Assembly (NCBI GenBank): GCA_963676415.1
Contig: OY781097.1
Span: 4,154,001-4,218,000 of the forward strand
DNA: 64,000 nucleotides
DNA from: G963662905 sp963676415
Lineage (GTDB): Bacteria > Bacteroidota > Bacteroidia > Bacteroidales > WRLA01
Reading direction: 5' to 3'
Every line of letters begins with the position of its first letter. Positions within the stretch are counted from its first letter, which is position 1. Positions 25,819 to 35,195 of the stretch are shown piece after piece. Both the position numbers and the translations under genes were made by a program. A model generated the notes under the pieces. It worked only from the letters and a program-made list of their open reading frames with translations, was not told the origin of the DNA and did not search any database.

Positions 25819-28260
25819 ATGAAAAAACAGAACGTAATTTGGGCAATCCTCTTCGTATTCCTCTCATTCAGTGTGTTCTTAAATGCCTGCAAAAACGATG
25901 ACGACGACAATCCTGAACCCCAACCACAACCCGAAATCATCATTCCTGAAACAACAAAAGTTTTGGATGAAGGCAGCTTATCAGAACTTGATTTAGTAGA
26001 TACATCAACTTTCACATTCCGATTCAAAAAAGCAAACACCTTATTATCAAGCCTTAACATTAACGATGTACTTGTTGCAGGTATTTCAGATGATTTACCC
26101 TATGGATGTATCCGGAAAATCACTATGATAAGCCCCGATGGCCCGGCACTCGTTGTTGAAACAACACAAGCTACATTGCCCGAAGCCATTACAAAAGGTT
26201 CCATAGAATTCGAAAATCAGGGATTAAAATTTGCTGAAGTAGCCCAAAACGAACTGAAAGATGGTATTAAACTGGTTCAGCCAAAATCCGGTGATGGTCT
26301 TGGTTTCGAAATTGACTATGATGAATATCCCTACAAAGAAGGCGATGATTATGTGCATAGCTGGGGACACCTTTATCTTGATGCAGGTTTCAATTTTGGA
26401 TGTAGCTGGGAAGTTGACCTGACTGAACTGGAAATCGACCTTACATATTTCAAAACCAGCGTTTATGCCGAGCAAAGCGGAAGCATTTTTGTTGAATCAA
26501 ACTACAATTACAGCATGAATGAAAGTTTTCCTCTTGGCAGCCTGACTTTTAATCCCTGGGTATTTTATATTGGCCCCATTCCAGTTGTTTTTGTACCTAA
26601 AATTTCTTTTGATTTGAATGCCAAAGGAGAAATCAGTGCTCATCTCAATACCTTTGTAAGCGACAGTTACGAAGGCGAAGTTGGAATTAAATTCGACGGA
26701 AGCTGGAAAGAAATTTTTGTAAACGAAGCTGATTTCGACTACGCATTACCTGATTTACAAAGCAGTGCCAATTTCACTCTTAAAGCCGGGCCTAAAGCAA
26801 GCCTGAAACTTTATGGTATTGCCGGTCCCTATGTCAGCTTATTGGGTTATGGAAAGCTAACCGCCACGCAAAACAACGATAAATATAATATCGACCTCTG
26901 GGGCGGTATTTTAGGTCAGTCCGGCGCAGAAATTGAAGTACTCGGCATGAGTGTCTTAGACAAAACCTGGGATATTTTTGACCTTGACGAGAACCTCTAT
27001 CATCTTGAAAACGGCAATATTGAGGAGTCTGTTTCATTTATCCAACCAACTAATGGACAATCTTTTGCGCCAGGAGCTCCGATCGAAATAAGGGTTACAA
27101 GCTCAGGTGGCACGCCGGATAAAGTGGAGTATCTTATAGATGGTGATCTCCTTGAAAGCACGACATTCCCTTTTGAATACACAATCACTGAAATATTAAG
27201 CCCGGGCACGCATCAGCTGGAGGCAAAAGCTTATTTTGATGATAGCATGACCAGCTCTACCATCGAGATATCAATTTCCGATGCACAATGGGTACAAATC
27301 GATGTTTCGAATGTATTAGGCAACCTTGACGATATAAACTGTGTATATTTTTACGATACGGAAACCGGCTGGGCTGGCGGTGGAGATGACGGGATCCATG
27401 GCCCTTTCATCATTAAAACCAATGATGGAGGTTTAAGCTGGACAAAGCAAAACATTCCTGACCTTTATTATGATTCTGACATCATGGACATTTTATTTGT
27501 TTCTCCTTCAACAGGTTATGCCACTGCCGGAAACCATTTACTCACTACTTCCAACGGAGGGACCACATGGCAGGAAGTCAATATTTTTGCCTATGGAGTG
27601 GGTTCCAATGAAGTTGGAAATGTTTTGGTAAATGACTTTTACAGCGCCTGGGTGCGTTTTGCCCTCAGCTCTGATTGGACTGAATACTATTTGCCGGACA
27701 TGGAAAGTCAGGCCGGAGATATTTGGTATCTACCCGGTGGCGATGCTGCTCCCCTTCAGGATGTTTGTATGCCTTCAAACAACAGCTGCTTTATTGGCGG
27801 AATGGGAAACGAAAACGAACCTGCGCACTATTTTGCCACTTTTGATGGTATGCAAAACTGGGAATTCCTGTCCTTTCCCGAAACGGATAACGAATCAACG
27901 GTCAGCAGCTTTAGTTTTATTGATGAAGACGAAGGCTGGGCTGCAGGAGGTCTCTTTGGCGAATACAACGGATTCCTCTACCACACAACAGATGGTGGCC
28001 ATAGCTGGGAAAACCTTACCGACATGTCCACCCCATTTGTTTATACCGTACAGTTTGTAAGCAGCACCGAAGGTTATATTGCCTCAGGCGGACTTGGATA
28101 TTGTATCTACCGAACAAATGATGGCGGTGAAAGCTGGCAAGGCGTATTGGAAACCCCTTCTCCATATTATGCGCACATGCGTGATTTAATGTTTGTAGGT
28201 AAAAACTTTGGCGTTGCTGTTGGTGATTATGGCACGATTTATCGTTACGCTGCAAAATAG
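25819..28260 (+). CDS. Large lipoprotein with Ig-like domain and YCF48/BNR-type propeller
   Basis: 813 residues. The lipoprotein signal ends VFLNACKND, followed by an acidic/proline linker (DDDDNPEPQPQPE). Residues about 35-390 are beta-rich and unrecognised. Residues about 395-490 form a bacterial Ig-like domain (FIQPTNGQSFAPGAPIEIRV, DKVEYLIDGDLLESTTFPFE). The rest is a propeller of repeats such as TNDGGLSWTKQNIPD, TSNGGTTWQEVNIFA, TTDGGHSWENLTDM and TNDGGESWQGVLE, typical of BNR/YCF48-like proteins. It is probably exposed on the outer membrane. The ligand is unknown, although its place between the GH97 and GH65 genes would suit glycan binding. Monocistronic: a terminator follows. Confidence 0.8.
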   Translation: MKKQNVIWAILFVFLSFSVFLNACKNDDDDNPEPQPQPEIIIPETTKVLDEGSLSELDLVDTSTFTFRFKKANTLLSSLNINDVLVAGISDDLPYGCIRKITMISPDGPALVVETTQATLPEAITKGSIEFENQGLKFAEVAQNELKDGIKLVQPKSGDGLGFEIDYDEYPYKEGDDYVHSWGHLYLDAGFNFGCSWEVDLTELEIDLTYFKTSVYAEQSGSIFVESNYNYSMNESFPLGSLTFNPWVFYIGPIPVVFVPKISFDLNAKGEISAHLNTFVSDSYEGEVGIKFDGSWKEIFVNEADFDYALPDLQSSANFTLKAGPKASLKLYGIAGPYVSLLGYGKLTATQNNDKYNIDLWGGILGQSGAEIEVLGMSVLDKTWDIFDLDENLYHLENGNIEESVSFIQPTNGQSFAPGAPIEIRVTSSGGTPDKVEYLIDGDLLESTTFPFEYTITEILSPGTHQLEAKAYFDDSMTSSTIEISISDAQWVQIDVSNVLGNLDDINCVYFYDTETGWAGGGDDGIHGPFIIKTNDGGLSWTKQNIPDLYYDSDIMDILFVSPSTGYATAGNHLLTTSNGGTTWQEVNIFAYGVGSNEVGNVLVNDFYSAWVRFALSSDWTEYYLPDMESQAGDIWYLPGGDAAPLQDVCMPSNNSCFIGGMGNENEPAHYFATFDGMQNWEFLSFPETDNESTVSSFSFIDEDEGWAAGGLFGEYNGFLYHTTDGGHSWENLTDMSTPFVYTVQFVSSTEGYIASGGLGYCIYRTNDGGESWQGVLETPSPYYAHMRDLMFVGKNFGVAVGDYGTIYRYAAK

Positions 28261-28280
28261 AAACATAAAACACATTCATA

Positions 28281-28306
28281 TGAGCCGGGTTATCCCGGCT
28301 TTTTTT
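28281..28306 (+). terminator. Terminator of the YCF48/BNR lipoprotein gene
   Basis: AGCCGGG-ttat-CCCGGCT followed by eight Ts, 20 bp beyond the stop codon. Confidence 0.8.
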
Positions 28307-28351
28307 TCTTAAGGCTCAGGAACAAAACGAAAAAAATATTGTTCTTTTAGC

Positions 28352-28807
28352 ATGAGTTATAAAAACAAAAATCGATTAGTAGCTGGAGGCCTGGTACTAT
28401 GGCAATATAGTATGTTGCTGCTTTTTTTGTTGAGTGGATCATGGCTCAGCCAGCATATTATCGGTTTATTAATTCAAATCACGGGAATTTTCCTGGGCAT
28501 TTGGGCCATTTGGTCAATGCGAAGTAGCCGATTAAACATCGCACCCTGTGTCCGAAAAGGAAGTAACCTCATCCAGAACGGCCCTTATCGGTATTTACGT
28601 CACCCGATGTACTTATCTATTTTATTGTTTTTCAGCCCACTTTTAGCCGAATCCCCCTCCCTATTAAGGATTATTTCTTTTATTGCACTCATTCCCGGCC
28701 TCTTAATAAAATTAAATTTTGAAGAAAAACGCCTCCTCAATCACTTCGGCCTTCATTACTCACTTTATATGAACAAAACCTGGAAATTTATCCCGTTTAT
28801 TTATTAA
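28352..28807 (+). CDS. Isoprenylcysteine carboxyl methyltransferase-family membrane protein
   Basis: 151 residues with three to four membrane helices (YSMLLLFLLSGSWLSQHIIG, LLIQITGIFLGIWAIWSM, LLRIISFIALIPGLLIKL). The motif GPYRYLRHPMYLSILL is the hallmark of the ICMT/phospholipid methyltransferase fold, where it helps bind S-adenosylmethionine, and NFEEKRLLNHFGLHYSLYM is the conserved C-terminal block with Glu and Tyr. The substrate cannot be told: small-molecule or lipid methylation is usual in bacterial members. It lies between two terminator/promoter signals, so it is probably transcribed alone. Confidence 0.82.
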   Translation: MSYKNKNRLVAGGLVLWQYSMLLLFLLSGSWLSQHIIGLLIQITGIFLGIWAIWSMRSSRLNIAPCVRKGSNLIQNGPYRYLRHPMYLSILLFFSPLLAESPSLLRIISFIALIPGLLIKLNFEEKRLLNHFGLHYSLYMNKTWKFIPFIY

Positions 28808-28876
28808 TTCGAAAAGCTTTTTCGAGAAAAACTAAAATAATTTATACCAATTTCTTTTCCTAACAAAATTTATTAC

Positions 28877-28884
28877 TATTTTTG
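28877..28884 (+). promoter_or_regulatory. -7 box TATTTTTG of the LytS-type kinase gene
   Basis: It fits TAnnTTTG, 20 bp upstream of the ATG at 28905. TTTC at about 28851 could be a weak -33 element. Confidence 0.45.
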
Positions 28885-28904
28885 AGTGTCATTATACAGT
28901 AATC

Positions 28905-30515
28905 ATGATCATAGACAAAGGAAACTCAAAAAGTTTCAAAAACGCCACAAACAACTCAATTAGTGGGCAAATGAATAATTTGCAGAAAGAAAATTTATTC
29001 TTGAATGCATTGCTCAAGCGTCAAAACCGGCTGGTTTGTGCCTGGGACAATCAAGGTGAAATTTGCTTTCAAAATATCCCTTCACTGTTTAAGTCAATGA
29101 GTCCATTGATTAAGGAACAGATGGAAGGGAATATACTGATTACTTCTGCGCTGGAAAAACAAAAGATTGACCCGGAACTTTTTCGTGAAAGAATTCTGGA
29201 ATTTCCATTGCAGCTCGACAATAAAAACTACTGGTTTCGTGAAGAAGCGGTTTGCATTGAGGAAAATCATAAAGAATATTTCATATTAAGCATTGAAGAT
29301 CAAACACAAAGCAGTCAGGAAATAAAATCTGCAGCGCTTTATACAGAGGGTTTGGAGACCATGCTTCAACAACAACATATTGATCTTTCGGAGCGTGAAA
29401 GGCGTTACCGTCAGGTTGTTGATATGATTACTGACTTTGTGATACAGGCAAATTTTATTAAACAGGATCAAATTGACGCACGAATTGTCTGGGCAACAGA
29501 TACATTCCAAAAGCTCACCGGATATGATATTGGCGAATTCAACGATATGCCGTTTCATCAATACGCGCACCACAAAGATGCACCAAGCCTGTCGAACTGC
29601 CTGCGCAGCACTCTTGCTGAGACCAATGGCCATCTGGAATGGAGGATGAAGACTAAATCGGGAAATTACAAATGGTTTAAAATGAACATCCGGCCACTGG
29701 CAAATAATGAAACAGGCGTCCATGGTTTTCTTGCCGGATTTAGCGACATCAGCCCGCAAAAAAACATGGAAAATAAAATTGCAATATACCAACAGGAACT
29801 AGAAAACGCTGTTTATCAAAGGAGTGTGGAATTAAAAGAGCAAACGCACAGCCGTATGGCTGCTGAAAAAGAGCTGTCGAGCCTGCGCAATAAAGTCTTG
29901 CAACTCCAGATGAACCCACATTTTCTTTTTAATACGCTTATTGCTATTCAAAGTTTTATTTATAAAGATGATAAAGCACAGGCGTCTGCTTATCTTAATG
30001 ATTTTGCACAACTTGTGCGCATCATGTTAGACAACACTAACCGACAACTAATATCACTTGATAGAGAAATCAAAGCCCTCAAACATTATCTACGATTACA
30101 AAAGCTCAGATTTTCAGAAGTGTTTGATTATGAACTAAATCTTGAAGGGAAACAAACTCATTATCATATTATGATCCCCCCCTTGCTTGCACAGCCATTC
30201 ATTGAAAACTCAATTGAACATGGGTTCAAGGGACGCAAAACCAAGGGGAAAATCACAATAAGTTTTCGATTTACTACAAACCATCTCCAGTACATTATTG
30301 AAGATAACGGAATCGGACGAGAAAAATCCCAGAAAATGGATTTGCACAAATTAGAACTGGGCAAATCGGGATCCATTGATACAACTATTCAGCGCCTAAA
30401 TCAATTCAATGTAAGGCACAAAAATAATATTTTACTGGAAATCAAAGATTTATACAACAAATCAGATCAAGCATGCGGTACACGGGTAACAATTACCATT
30501 CCCTTAACACAATAA
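28905..30515 (+). CDS. PAS-domain sensor histidine kinase of the LytS/YehU type
   Basis: 536 residues, cytoplasmic (no signal peptide or membrane segment). An N-terminal region (1-150) is unassigned. A PAS domain with PAC motif spans about 165-300 (YRQVVDMITDFVIQANF, WRMKTKSGNYKWFKMNIRPL, GFLAGFSDISPQKNMENK). A coiled coil follows, then the His_kinase domain with the phospho-acceptor His in LQLQMNPHFLFNTLIAIQS and an HATPase_c domain (PPLLAQPFIENSIEHGFKG with the N box, YIIEDNGIGREKS with the G1 box). The usual partner is a LytTR response regulator, but none is adjacent. It is an orphan kinase upstream of the HAD-GH65 operon. Confidence 0.9.
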   Translation: MIIDKGNSKSFKNATNNSISGQMNNLQKENLFLNALLKRQNRLVCAWDNQGEICFQNIPSLFKSMSPLIKEQMEGNILITSALEKQKIDPELFRERILEFPLQLDNKNYWFREEAVCIEENHKEYFILSIEDQTQSSQEIKSAALYTEGLETMLQQQHIDLSERERRYRQVVDMITDFVIQANFIKQDQIDARIVWATDTFQKLTGYDIGEFNDMPFHQYAHHKDAPSLSNCLRSTLAETNGHLEWRMKTKSGNYKWFKMNIRPLANNETGVHGFLAGFSDISPQKNMENKIAIYQQELENAVYQRSVELKEQTHSRMAAEKELSSLRNKVLQLQMNPHFLFNTLIAIQSFIYKDDKAQASAYLNDFAQLVRIMLDNTNRQLISLDREIKALKHYLRLQKLRFSEVFDYELNLEGKQTHYHIMIPPLLAQPFIENSIEHGFKGRKTKGKITISFRFTTNHLQYIIEDNGIGREKSQKMDLHKLELGKSGSIDTTIQRLNQFNVRHKNNILLEIKDLYNKSDQACGTRVTITIPLTQ

Positions 30516-30673
30516 TTACAGCTTTAAACATGATTTTCGGGCAAAGACCTCAGATTTACCATCATTTTTCTTATTTTTACGCTGAAATTACAATTTATAA
30601 CAGTGAACATATTTTTTAATAAAATACTGTTAATCTGGTTATTACATTAAAACGTTAAACGAATTTTTGGAAT

Positions 30674-33600
30674 ATGAAGGGATTTGATGCGGTCATTTTT
30701 GACCTTGATGGGGTGATTACCCAAACAGCGCTTGTTCACAGTGCAGCATGGAGCAAGATGTTTAACGAATATCTGCAGCAAAGAGAACAAAAACACGGCG
30801 AAAAACACAGACAATTTAATCATCAGGATGATTATCTTCCTTATGTAGATGGCAAGCCCCGCTATAAAGGCGTTGCAAGTTTTTTGGAATCCAGGAATAT
30901 TGATATTCCTTTTGGCGCACCCGATGACAGTCCGGAAATGGAAACCGCCTGTGGCCTGGGAAACAGAAAAAATCAAGCTTTCAATGAAGTTCTTGACACC
31001 GAAGGCGTTAAAGTTTACGAAAGTACTGTTGATTTACTTCATGAACTCAAAGATGCAGGTAAAAAAATTGGTGTGGCCAGCTCCAGCAAAAACTGCAAAA
31101 CTGTTCTCGAAGCTGCAGGTCTGATTGATCTTTTTGAAACACGGGTTGACGGTGTTGTATCAGCAGAATTGGGACTGCACGGAAAACCGGAACCCGATAT
31201 CTTTACAACTGCCTGCGACAACCTTGGCGTTGAATACGACCGGGCTGTTGTTGTAGAAGATGCTGTAAGTGGCGTTCAGGCAGGTGCAAAAGGCAATTTC
31301 GGACTGACCCTGGGCATTGCACGAGAAGATAACCATCGCGAACTGCTCATCAATGGAGCAGACATTGTTGTTAGCGACATATCCGATATTAATGGAATGG
31401 AGGGAATTGTAAATTGGTTTGAAAATCAAAAAGATGAAGACAGCTGGCATATTCGTTACCGCAGCCTGGAATATGAAAAGGAAAAGTCTCGGGAATCACT
31501 TTTAACCATCGGAAACGGATACTTCGGTACACGTGGGACTATGGAAGAAATGCCTGCCGGAGAATGGCATTATCCGGGCACCTACATAGCAGGTTTATAC
31601 AACAGGCTTAAATCCCCTATGGGCGACCGCCAGATTGAAAACGAAGATTTCGTAAATATTCCCAACTGGCTCCCCGTTCAGTTTAAAATCAATGATGGCC
31701 AATGGATCACTCCTGAAAATATAAGCATTCATGACTATACAAAAGAAATTTGTTTGAAAAACGGCCTTTACGAGCGAAACATAATTGGCGAAGACAAAGA
31801 AGGTAATATTTTCCGCATACGTACCGAACGTTTTTCCAGCATGGATCAAATGCACCTGGGCGCCTTAAAATATGTCATAACGCCTTTAAATTTCTCCGGA
31901 GAAATCACTATTAAATCAGGAATTGATGCATATATCATTAATGATGGCGTTGCGCGTTACCGCTCTCTAAACCAGAAACATATACAACATCTGGCACACG
32001 GAAGCAACAAAGACACCATTTGGCTGGAATCCGAAACTACACAAAGCAAAATACGCATTGCACAGGTAATCAAGCACCGCATCAATGGCGATGTATTAAT
32101 GGACACAACCATTGAAGAGCACGACAAAGCAATTTATGTGGTGCACACGCAGGAAGTTGCGGCAGGAAGCCGGCTGAAACTCGAAAAAACTGTTGCCATT
32201 TTTACCAGCAAATCCGATGACAGCACAACACCTTTGGACGATGCCCGGAAAGCAATTGCCGACTGTATGGACTATTTTTCACTTTTAGCAGCCAGTTCCG
32301 AAACCTGGGAAAATATTTGGCAGAAAGCCGACATCAAAATAGAGGGCGACCGAAAAAGCCAGCGCCTGCTCCGTCTGCATGCTTATCACGTTTTGGTCAG
32401 TGCATCGCCCAATAACGAACATATTGATGCCAGCATCACTGCGCGCGGCTTGCATGGAGAAGCTTACCGCGGCCACATTTTCTGGGACGAGCTTTTTATT
32501 CTGCCTTTCTATGATATCCATTTCAAAAAAGCCGCACGCTCCATCCTGATGTACCGATACCGCAGGCTCGACAAAGCACGCGAATACGCCAAAGAGCACA
32601 ATTATACAGGAGCAATGTTCCCCTGGCAAAGCGGAAGCGACGGCCGTGAGGAAACCCAAATTGTACATTTAAACCCACTGACAGGAAAATGGGGCGATGA
32701 TTACAGCAGCCTCCAACGGCATGTAGGATTGGCTATAGCACTGAATATCATTGAATATTTCCACATCACCGAAGATGCTGATTTCCTGAGCAATTACGGA
32801 ATGGAAATGCTCCTGGAAATTTCACGTTTCTGGGCATGCAAAGCCTACAAAAATGATGATGGGCGCTATTCCATTAAAAATGTAATGGGTCCTGATGAAT
32901 TCCACGAACATCTGCCCGGCAGTGATGAAGGCGGACTTAAAGACAATGCCTACACCAATTTAATGGTGGCCTGGCTGTTCGAGCAAAGTATTGGCCTGCT
33001 CGAAAAACTCAGCAATGCGGACAAAGAAAAACTTTTTGCTAAAATCCAATTCAAAAATGAGGAAATCAGCAAATGGGAAGATATCCGCCACAAACTCAAC
33101 CTGATTATTGATGAGGAAGGTATTATCGCACAGTTTGATGGTTATTTTGAGCTTGATGAACTCGACTGGGACTATTACCGCAATAAATACGGAAATATTT
33201 ACCGTATGGACCGTCTGTTGAAAGCAGAAGGCAAATCGGCCGACAGCTATAAGGTTGCAAAACAAGCGGATACCCTGATGACATTCTATAATCTGGATCA
33301 GGATACGGTCACCGCACTTTTGAAGCAAATGGGCTACAAAATGCCGGAAAACTACCTGATAAAAAATCTGGTTTATTATCTGGAAAGAACCAGCCACGGA
33401 TCTACGCTCAGCCGGGTGGTACACGCTAAACTGGCCAGCATGACCGGCGATGAGGAGCTTAGCTGGAAACTTTATTCACAGGCATTGGAATCTGATTTTG
33501 TGGATATCCAGGGCGGAACAACCGCCGAAGGCATTCATGCAGGTGTTATGGCCGGTACCCTGATGATAGCGCTCAACACATTTGCAGGAATTGACCTCCG

Positions 33601-33814
33601 CCGCGAAAATCTGCAAATCAACCCAAAACTTCCAAAAGCCTGGAAAGCCATGTCATTCAAGCTCAACTTTAAAGGGCTCGAATATCAAATTAGTATTGAT
33701 GCAAAACAGATCAAACTAAAATTAATTGCCGACCACAACACGACAAGCTTGTTGTACGTTAATGGAAAAGAACACCAATTAAGCGGTCAGGACGAAAGTT
33801 GCATCGACTTGTAA
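30674..33814 (+). CDS. Fusion of beta-phosphoglucomutase-like HAD and GH65 phosphorylase/hydrolase
   Basis: 1046 residues in two parts. Residues 1-245 are a HAD hydrolase/mutase with catalytic Asp10 and Asp12 (FDLDGVIT), a cap containing YVDGKPRYKGVASFL and GLGNRKNQAF, VASSSKNCKTVLEAAG (motif II) and GKPEPDIF plus VVVEDAVSGVQAG (motifs III-IV). This long-cap form is the one also found fused to GH65 in mycobacterial Rv2006-type proteins. Residues about 265-1046 are GH65: WHIRYRSLEYEKEKSRESLL, RGTMEEMP, an (alpha/alpha)6 barrel with the general acid Glu742 in GPDEFHEH and a C-terminal beta domain. GH65 phosphorylases split maltose, trehalose, kojibiose or nigerose to glucose plus beta-glucose-1-P, which a beta-phosphoglucomutase turns to glucose-6-P, so the fusion would join two steps. 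Exact disaccharide unknown; hydrolysis not excluded. Cytoplasmic; first gene of an operon. Confidence 0.9.
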   Translation: MKGFDAVIFDLDGVITQTALVHSAAWSKMFNEYLQQREQKHGEKHRQFNHQDDYLPYVDGKPRYKGVASFLESRNIDIPFGAPDDSPEMETACGLGNRKNQAFNEVLDTEGVKVYESTVDLLHELKDAGKKIGVASSSKNCKTVLEAAGLIDLFETRVDGVVSAELGLHGKPEPDIFTTACDNLGVEYDRAVVVEDAVSGVQAGAKGNFGLTLGIAREDNHRELLINGADIVVSDISDINGMEGIVNWFENQKDEDSWHIRYRSLEYEKEKSRESLLTIGNGYFGTRGTMEEMPAGEWHYPGTYIAGLYNRLKSPMGDRQIENEDFVNIPNWLPVQFKINDGQWITPENISIHDYTKEICLKNGLYERNIIGEDKEGNIFRIRTERFSSMDQMHLGALKYVITPLNFSGEITIKSGIDAYIINDGVARYRSLNQKHIQHLAHGSNKDTIWLESETTQSKIRIAQVIKHRINGDVLMDTTIEEHDKAIYVVHTQEVAAGSRLKLEKTVAIFTSKSDDSTTPLDDARKAIADCMDYFSLLAASSETWENIWQKADIKIEGDRKSQRLLRLHAYHVLVSASPNNEHIDASITARGLHGEAYRGHIFWDELFILPFYDIHFKKAARSILMYRYRRLDKAREYAKEHNYTGAMFPWQSGSDGREETQIVHLNPLTGKWGDDYSSLQRHVGLAIALNIIEYFHITEDADFLSNYGMEMLLEISRFWACKAYKNDDGRYSIKNVMGPDEFHEHLPGSDEGGLKDNAYTNLMVAWLFEQSIGLLEKLSNADKEKLFAKIQFKNEEISKWEDIRHKLNLIIDEEGIIAQFDGYFELDELDWDYYRNKYGNIYRMDRLLKAEGKSADSYKVAKQADTLMTFYNLDQDTVTALLKQMGYKMPENYLIKNLVYYLERTSHGSTLSRVVHAKLASMTGDEELSWKLYSQALESDFVDIQGGTTAEGIHAGVMAGTLMIALNTFAGIDLRRENLQINPKLPKAWKAMSFKLNFKGLEYQISIDAKQIKLKLIADHNTTSLLYVNGKEHQLSGQDESCIDL

Positions 33815-33839
33815 ACCGGTTAATTACAAAACTCACAAC

Positions 33840-34478
33840 ATGAACAACGAACTTGTCATTATTGAAGAAAAGCACAAAAAAGCTGCCCGGACTATTGTAG
33901 AAAAAATGATTTCGGAATTAACACCTAAATATCTGGTTACAATATCGGGAGAAGTTGGAACAGGCAAAGCATCTATTGCTCTATGCATTGCGAAAATCCT
34001 GAAAAAAGGAGGTATTTCGTCCAAAACCATAAAAATGGACAATTACTATAAAATCCCTCCAAAAGAAAGGACAAAGTGGCGCAAGGAGCATGGGATACAA
34101 GCTGTTGGCTCAAACGAATATGATTGGGACAAAATCAATCAGGTGATTAAAAATTTCAGGAATGATGAAAAAACAGTCCTTCCTTTTGTGGACCTGATTA
34201 CAGGCCAGGTGGACGAGCTGCATACTGATTTTAAGGATATTGACGTACTGATTATTGATGGGCTCTACAGCATCAAACTGGATGAATCCAACCTAAAAGT
34301 TTTTATTGAACTGACTTATGAAGACAGCCGCGAATTTCAGCTCTTTTCTGAACAGGAAGTAATGAACGAATTCCGGATGCAGGTTCTTGAACGCGAACAT
34401 AAAGTAGTGCAGGCATTAAAGCCAAAAGCAGACTTTTATGTTGATTTTGATAGCTCTTTAGAAATTTTTCATTTATAA
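33840..34478 (+). CDS. Uridine kinase-like P-loop protein with altered Walker A
   Basis: 212 residues of the uridine kinase/phosphoribulokinase superfamily. The Walker A loop reads GEVGTGKA (37-44): Ala44 replaces the Ser/Thr that coordinates Mg-ATP. The DNYY motif (KMDNYYKIPPKERTKWRKEH), the segment YDWDKINQVIK and LIIDGLYSIK (the catalytic/lid region of the fold) are kept. It is a full-length paralogue of the next gene, with the same length and collinear motifs. 25 bp separate it from the GH65 fusion gene and 16 bp from its paralogue, so all three are probably one transcript. The Ala could weaken or abolish catalysis, and it might be a regulatory partner of the intact copy. Substrate unknown. 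Confidence 0.75.
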   Translation: MNNELVIIEEKHKKAARTIVEKMISELTPKYLVTISGEVGTGKASIALCIAKILKKGGISSKTIKMDNYYKIPPKERTKWRKEHGIQAVGSNEYDWDKINQVIKNFRNDEKTVLPFVDLITGQVDELHTDFKDIDVLIIDGLYSIKLDESNLKVFIELTYEDSREFQLFSEQEVMNEFRMQVLEREHKVVQALKPKADFYVDFDSSLEIFHL

Positions 34479-34494
34479 TTATTTGATTTAGAAT

Positions 34495-35133
34495 ATGTTA
34501 GGAGACGTTTTATTGATCACGGAAAAGCATCACAAAGCTGCTGATGGAATTTATGATCTTGTTCAAAAGAACAAAAAGGAGAAAATGATTATTGCGATCA
34601 GCGGTGAATCCGGATCAGGAAAATCCGAGCTGAGCCACACACTGGCACGAAAAATGAATAAGGAAGGCGGTATCCGCACCAAAGTAATCCATATCGATAA
34701 CTACTACCGGATTTTGCCTTTGGAACGCACGGAATGGCGCAAGAAAAACGGCATTAAAGAGTGCGTCGGTTATGGTGAATACGATTGGGACACCATTTAC
34801 AGCAACATCAAAGCTTTTAAAGAAGGAAAATCGACACAAATGCCTTGCGTTGACCTGGTTACAGAACAGGTTGACCAGCTCACGACTGATTTTACCGATA
34901 TCGAAGCGCTGATCATCGATGGGCTTTATGCCATTAAAACCAATGATGTGGATGTGCGCGTTTTCATTGACCTAACCTACCATGAAACCAAAAAAGCGCA
35001 ATCCGTTCGTGGCAAAGAGCCTCAAAACGAATATCGCTGGGCGGTTTTGGAACATGAACATCAAATGGTACAGGCATTACGCCCTACAGCAGATTTAATT
35101 GTCAGCCCGGACTTTGATGTACGGGAAGCTTAA
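34495..35133 (+). CDS. Uridine kinase-like P-loop kinase, intact Walker A
   Basis: 212 residues, paralogue of the preceding gene. Walker A is canonical GESGSGKS (37-44). Collinear motifs are HIDNYYRILPLERTEWRKKN, YDWDTIYSNIKAFKEGK, MPCVDLVTEQVDQL, LIIDGLYAIK and a C-terminal block WAVLEHEHQMVQALRPTAD. The superfamily phosphorylates nucleosides, pantothenate, glycerate, ribulose-5-P and others. Its place between a GH65 fusion and a GH13 amylase suggests a sugar or sugar-phosphate substrate, but that is inference only. The two kinase-like proteins could form a heterodimer. A hairpin resembling a terminator follows at 35156. Confidence 0.8.
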   Translation: MLGDVLLITEKHHKAADGIYDLVQKNKKEKMIIAISGESGSGKSELSHTLARKMNKEGGIRTKVIHIDNYYRILPLERTEWRKKNGIKECVGYGEYDWDTIYSNIKAFKEGKSTQMPCVDLVTEQVDQLTTDFTDIEALIIDGLYAIKTNDVDVRVFIDLTYHETKKAQSVRGKEPQNEYRWAVLEHEHQMVQALRPTADLIVSPDFDVREA

Positions 35134-35155
35134 GATCCCCAAATAAAACGAACTT

Positions 35156-35183
35156 AAGCCGGGAAGAAATTTCCGGCTTTTTA
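35156..35183 (+). terminator. Terminator-like hairpin between the kinase gene and the amylase gene
   Basis: AAGCCGGGAA (35156-35165), loop GAAA, TTTCCGGCTT (35170-35179), then Ts. The stem has ten pairs (one G-U). It ends only about 13 bp before the amylase start codon at 35196, so it could end transcription or act as an attenuator. Confidence 0.7.
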
Positions 35184-35195
35184 ATTCCAGAAATC

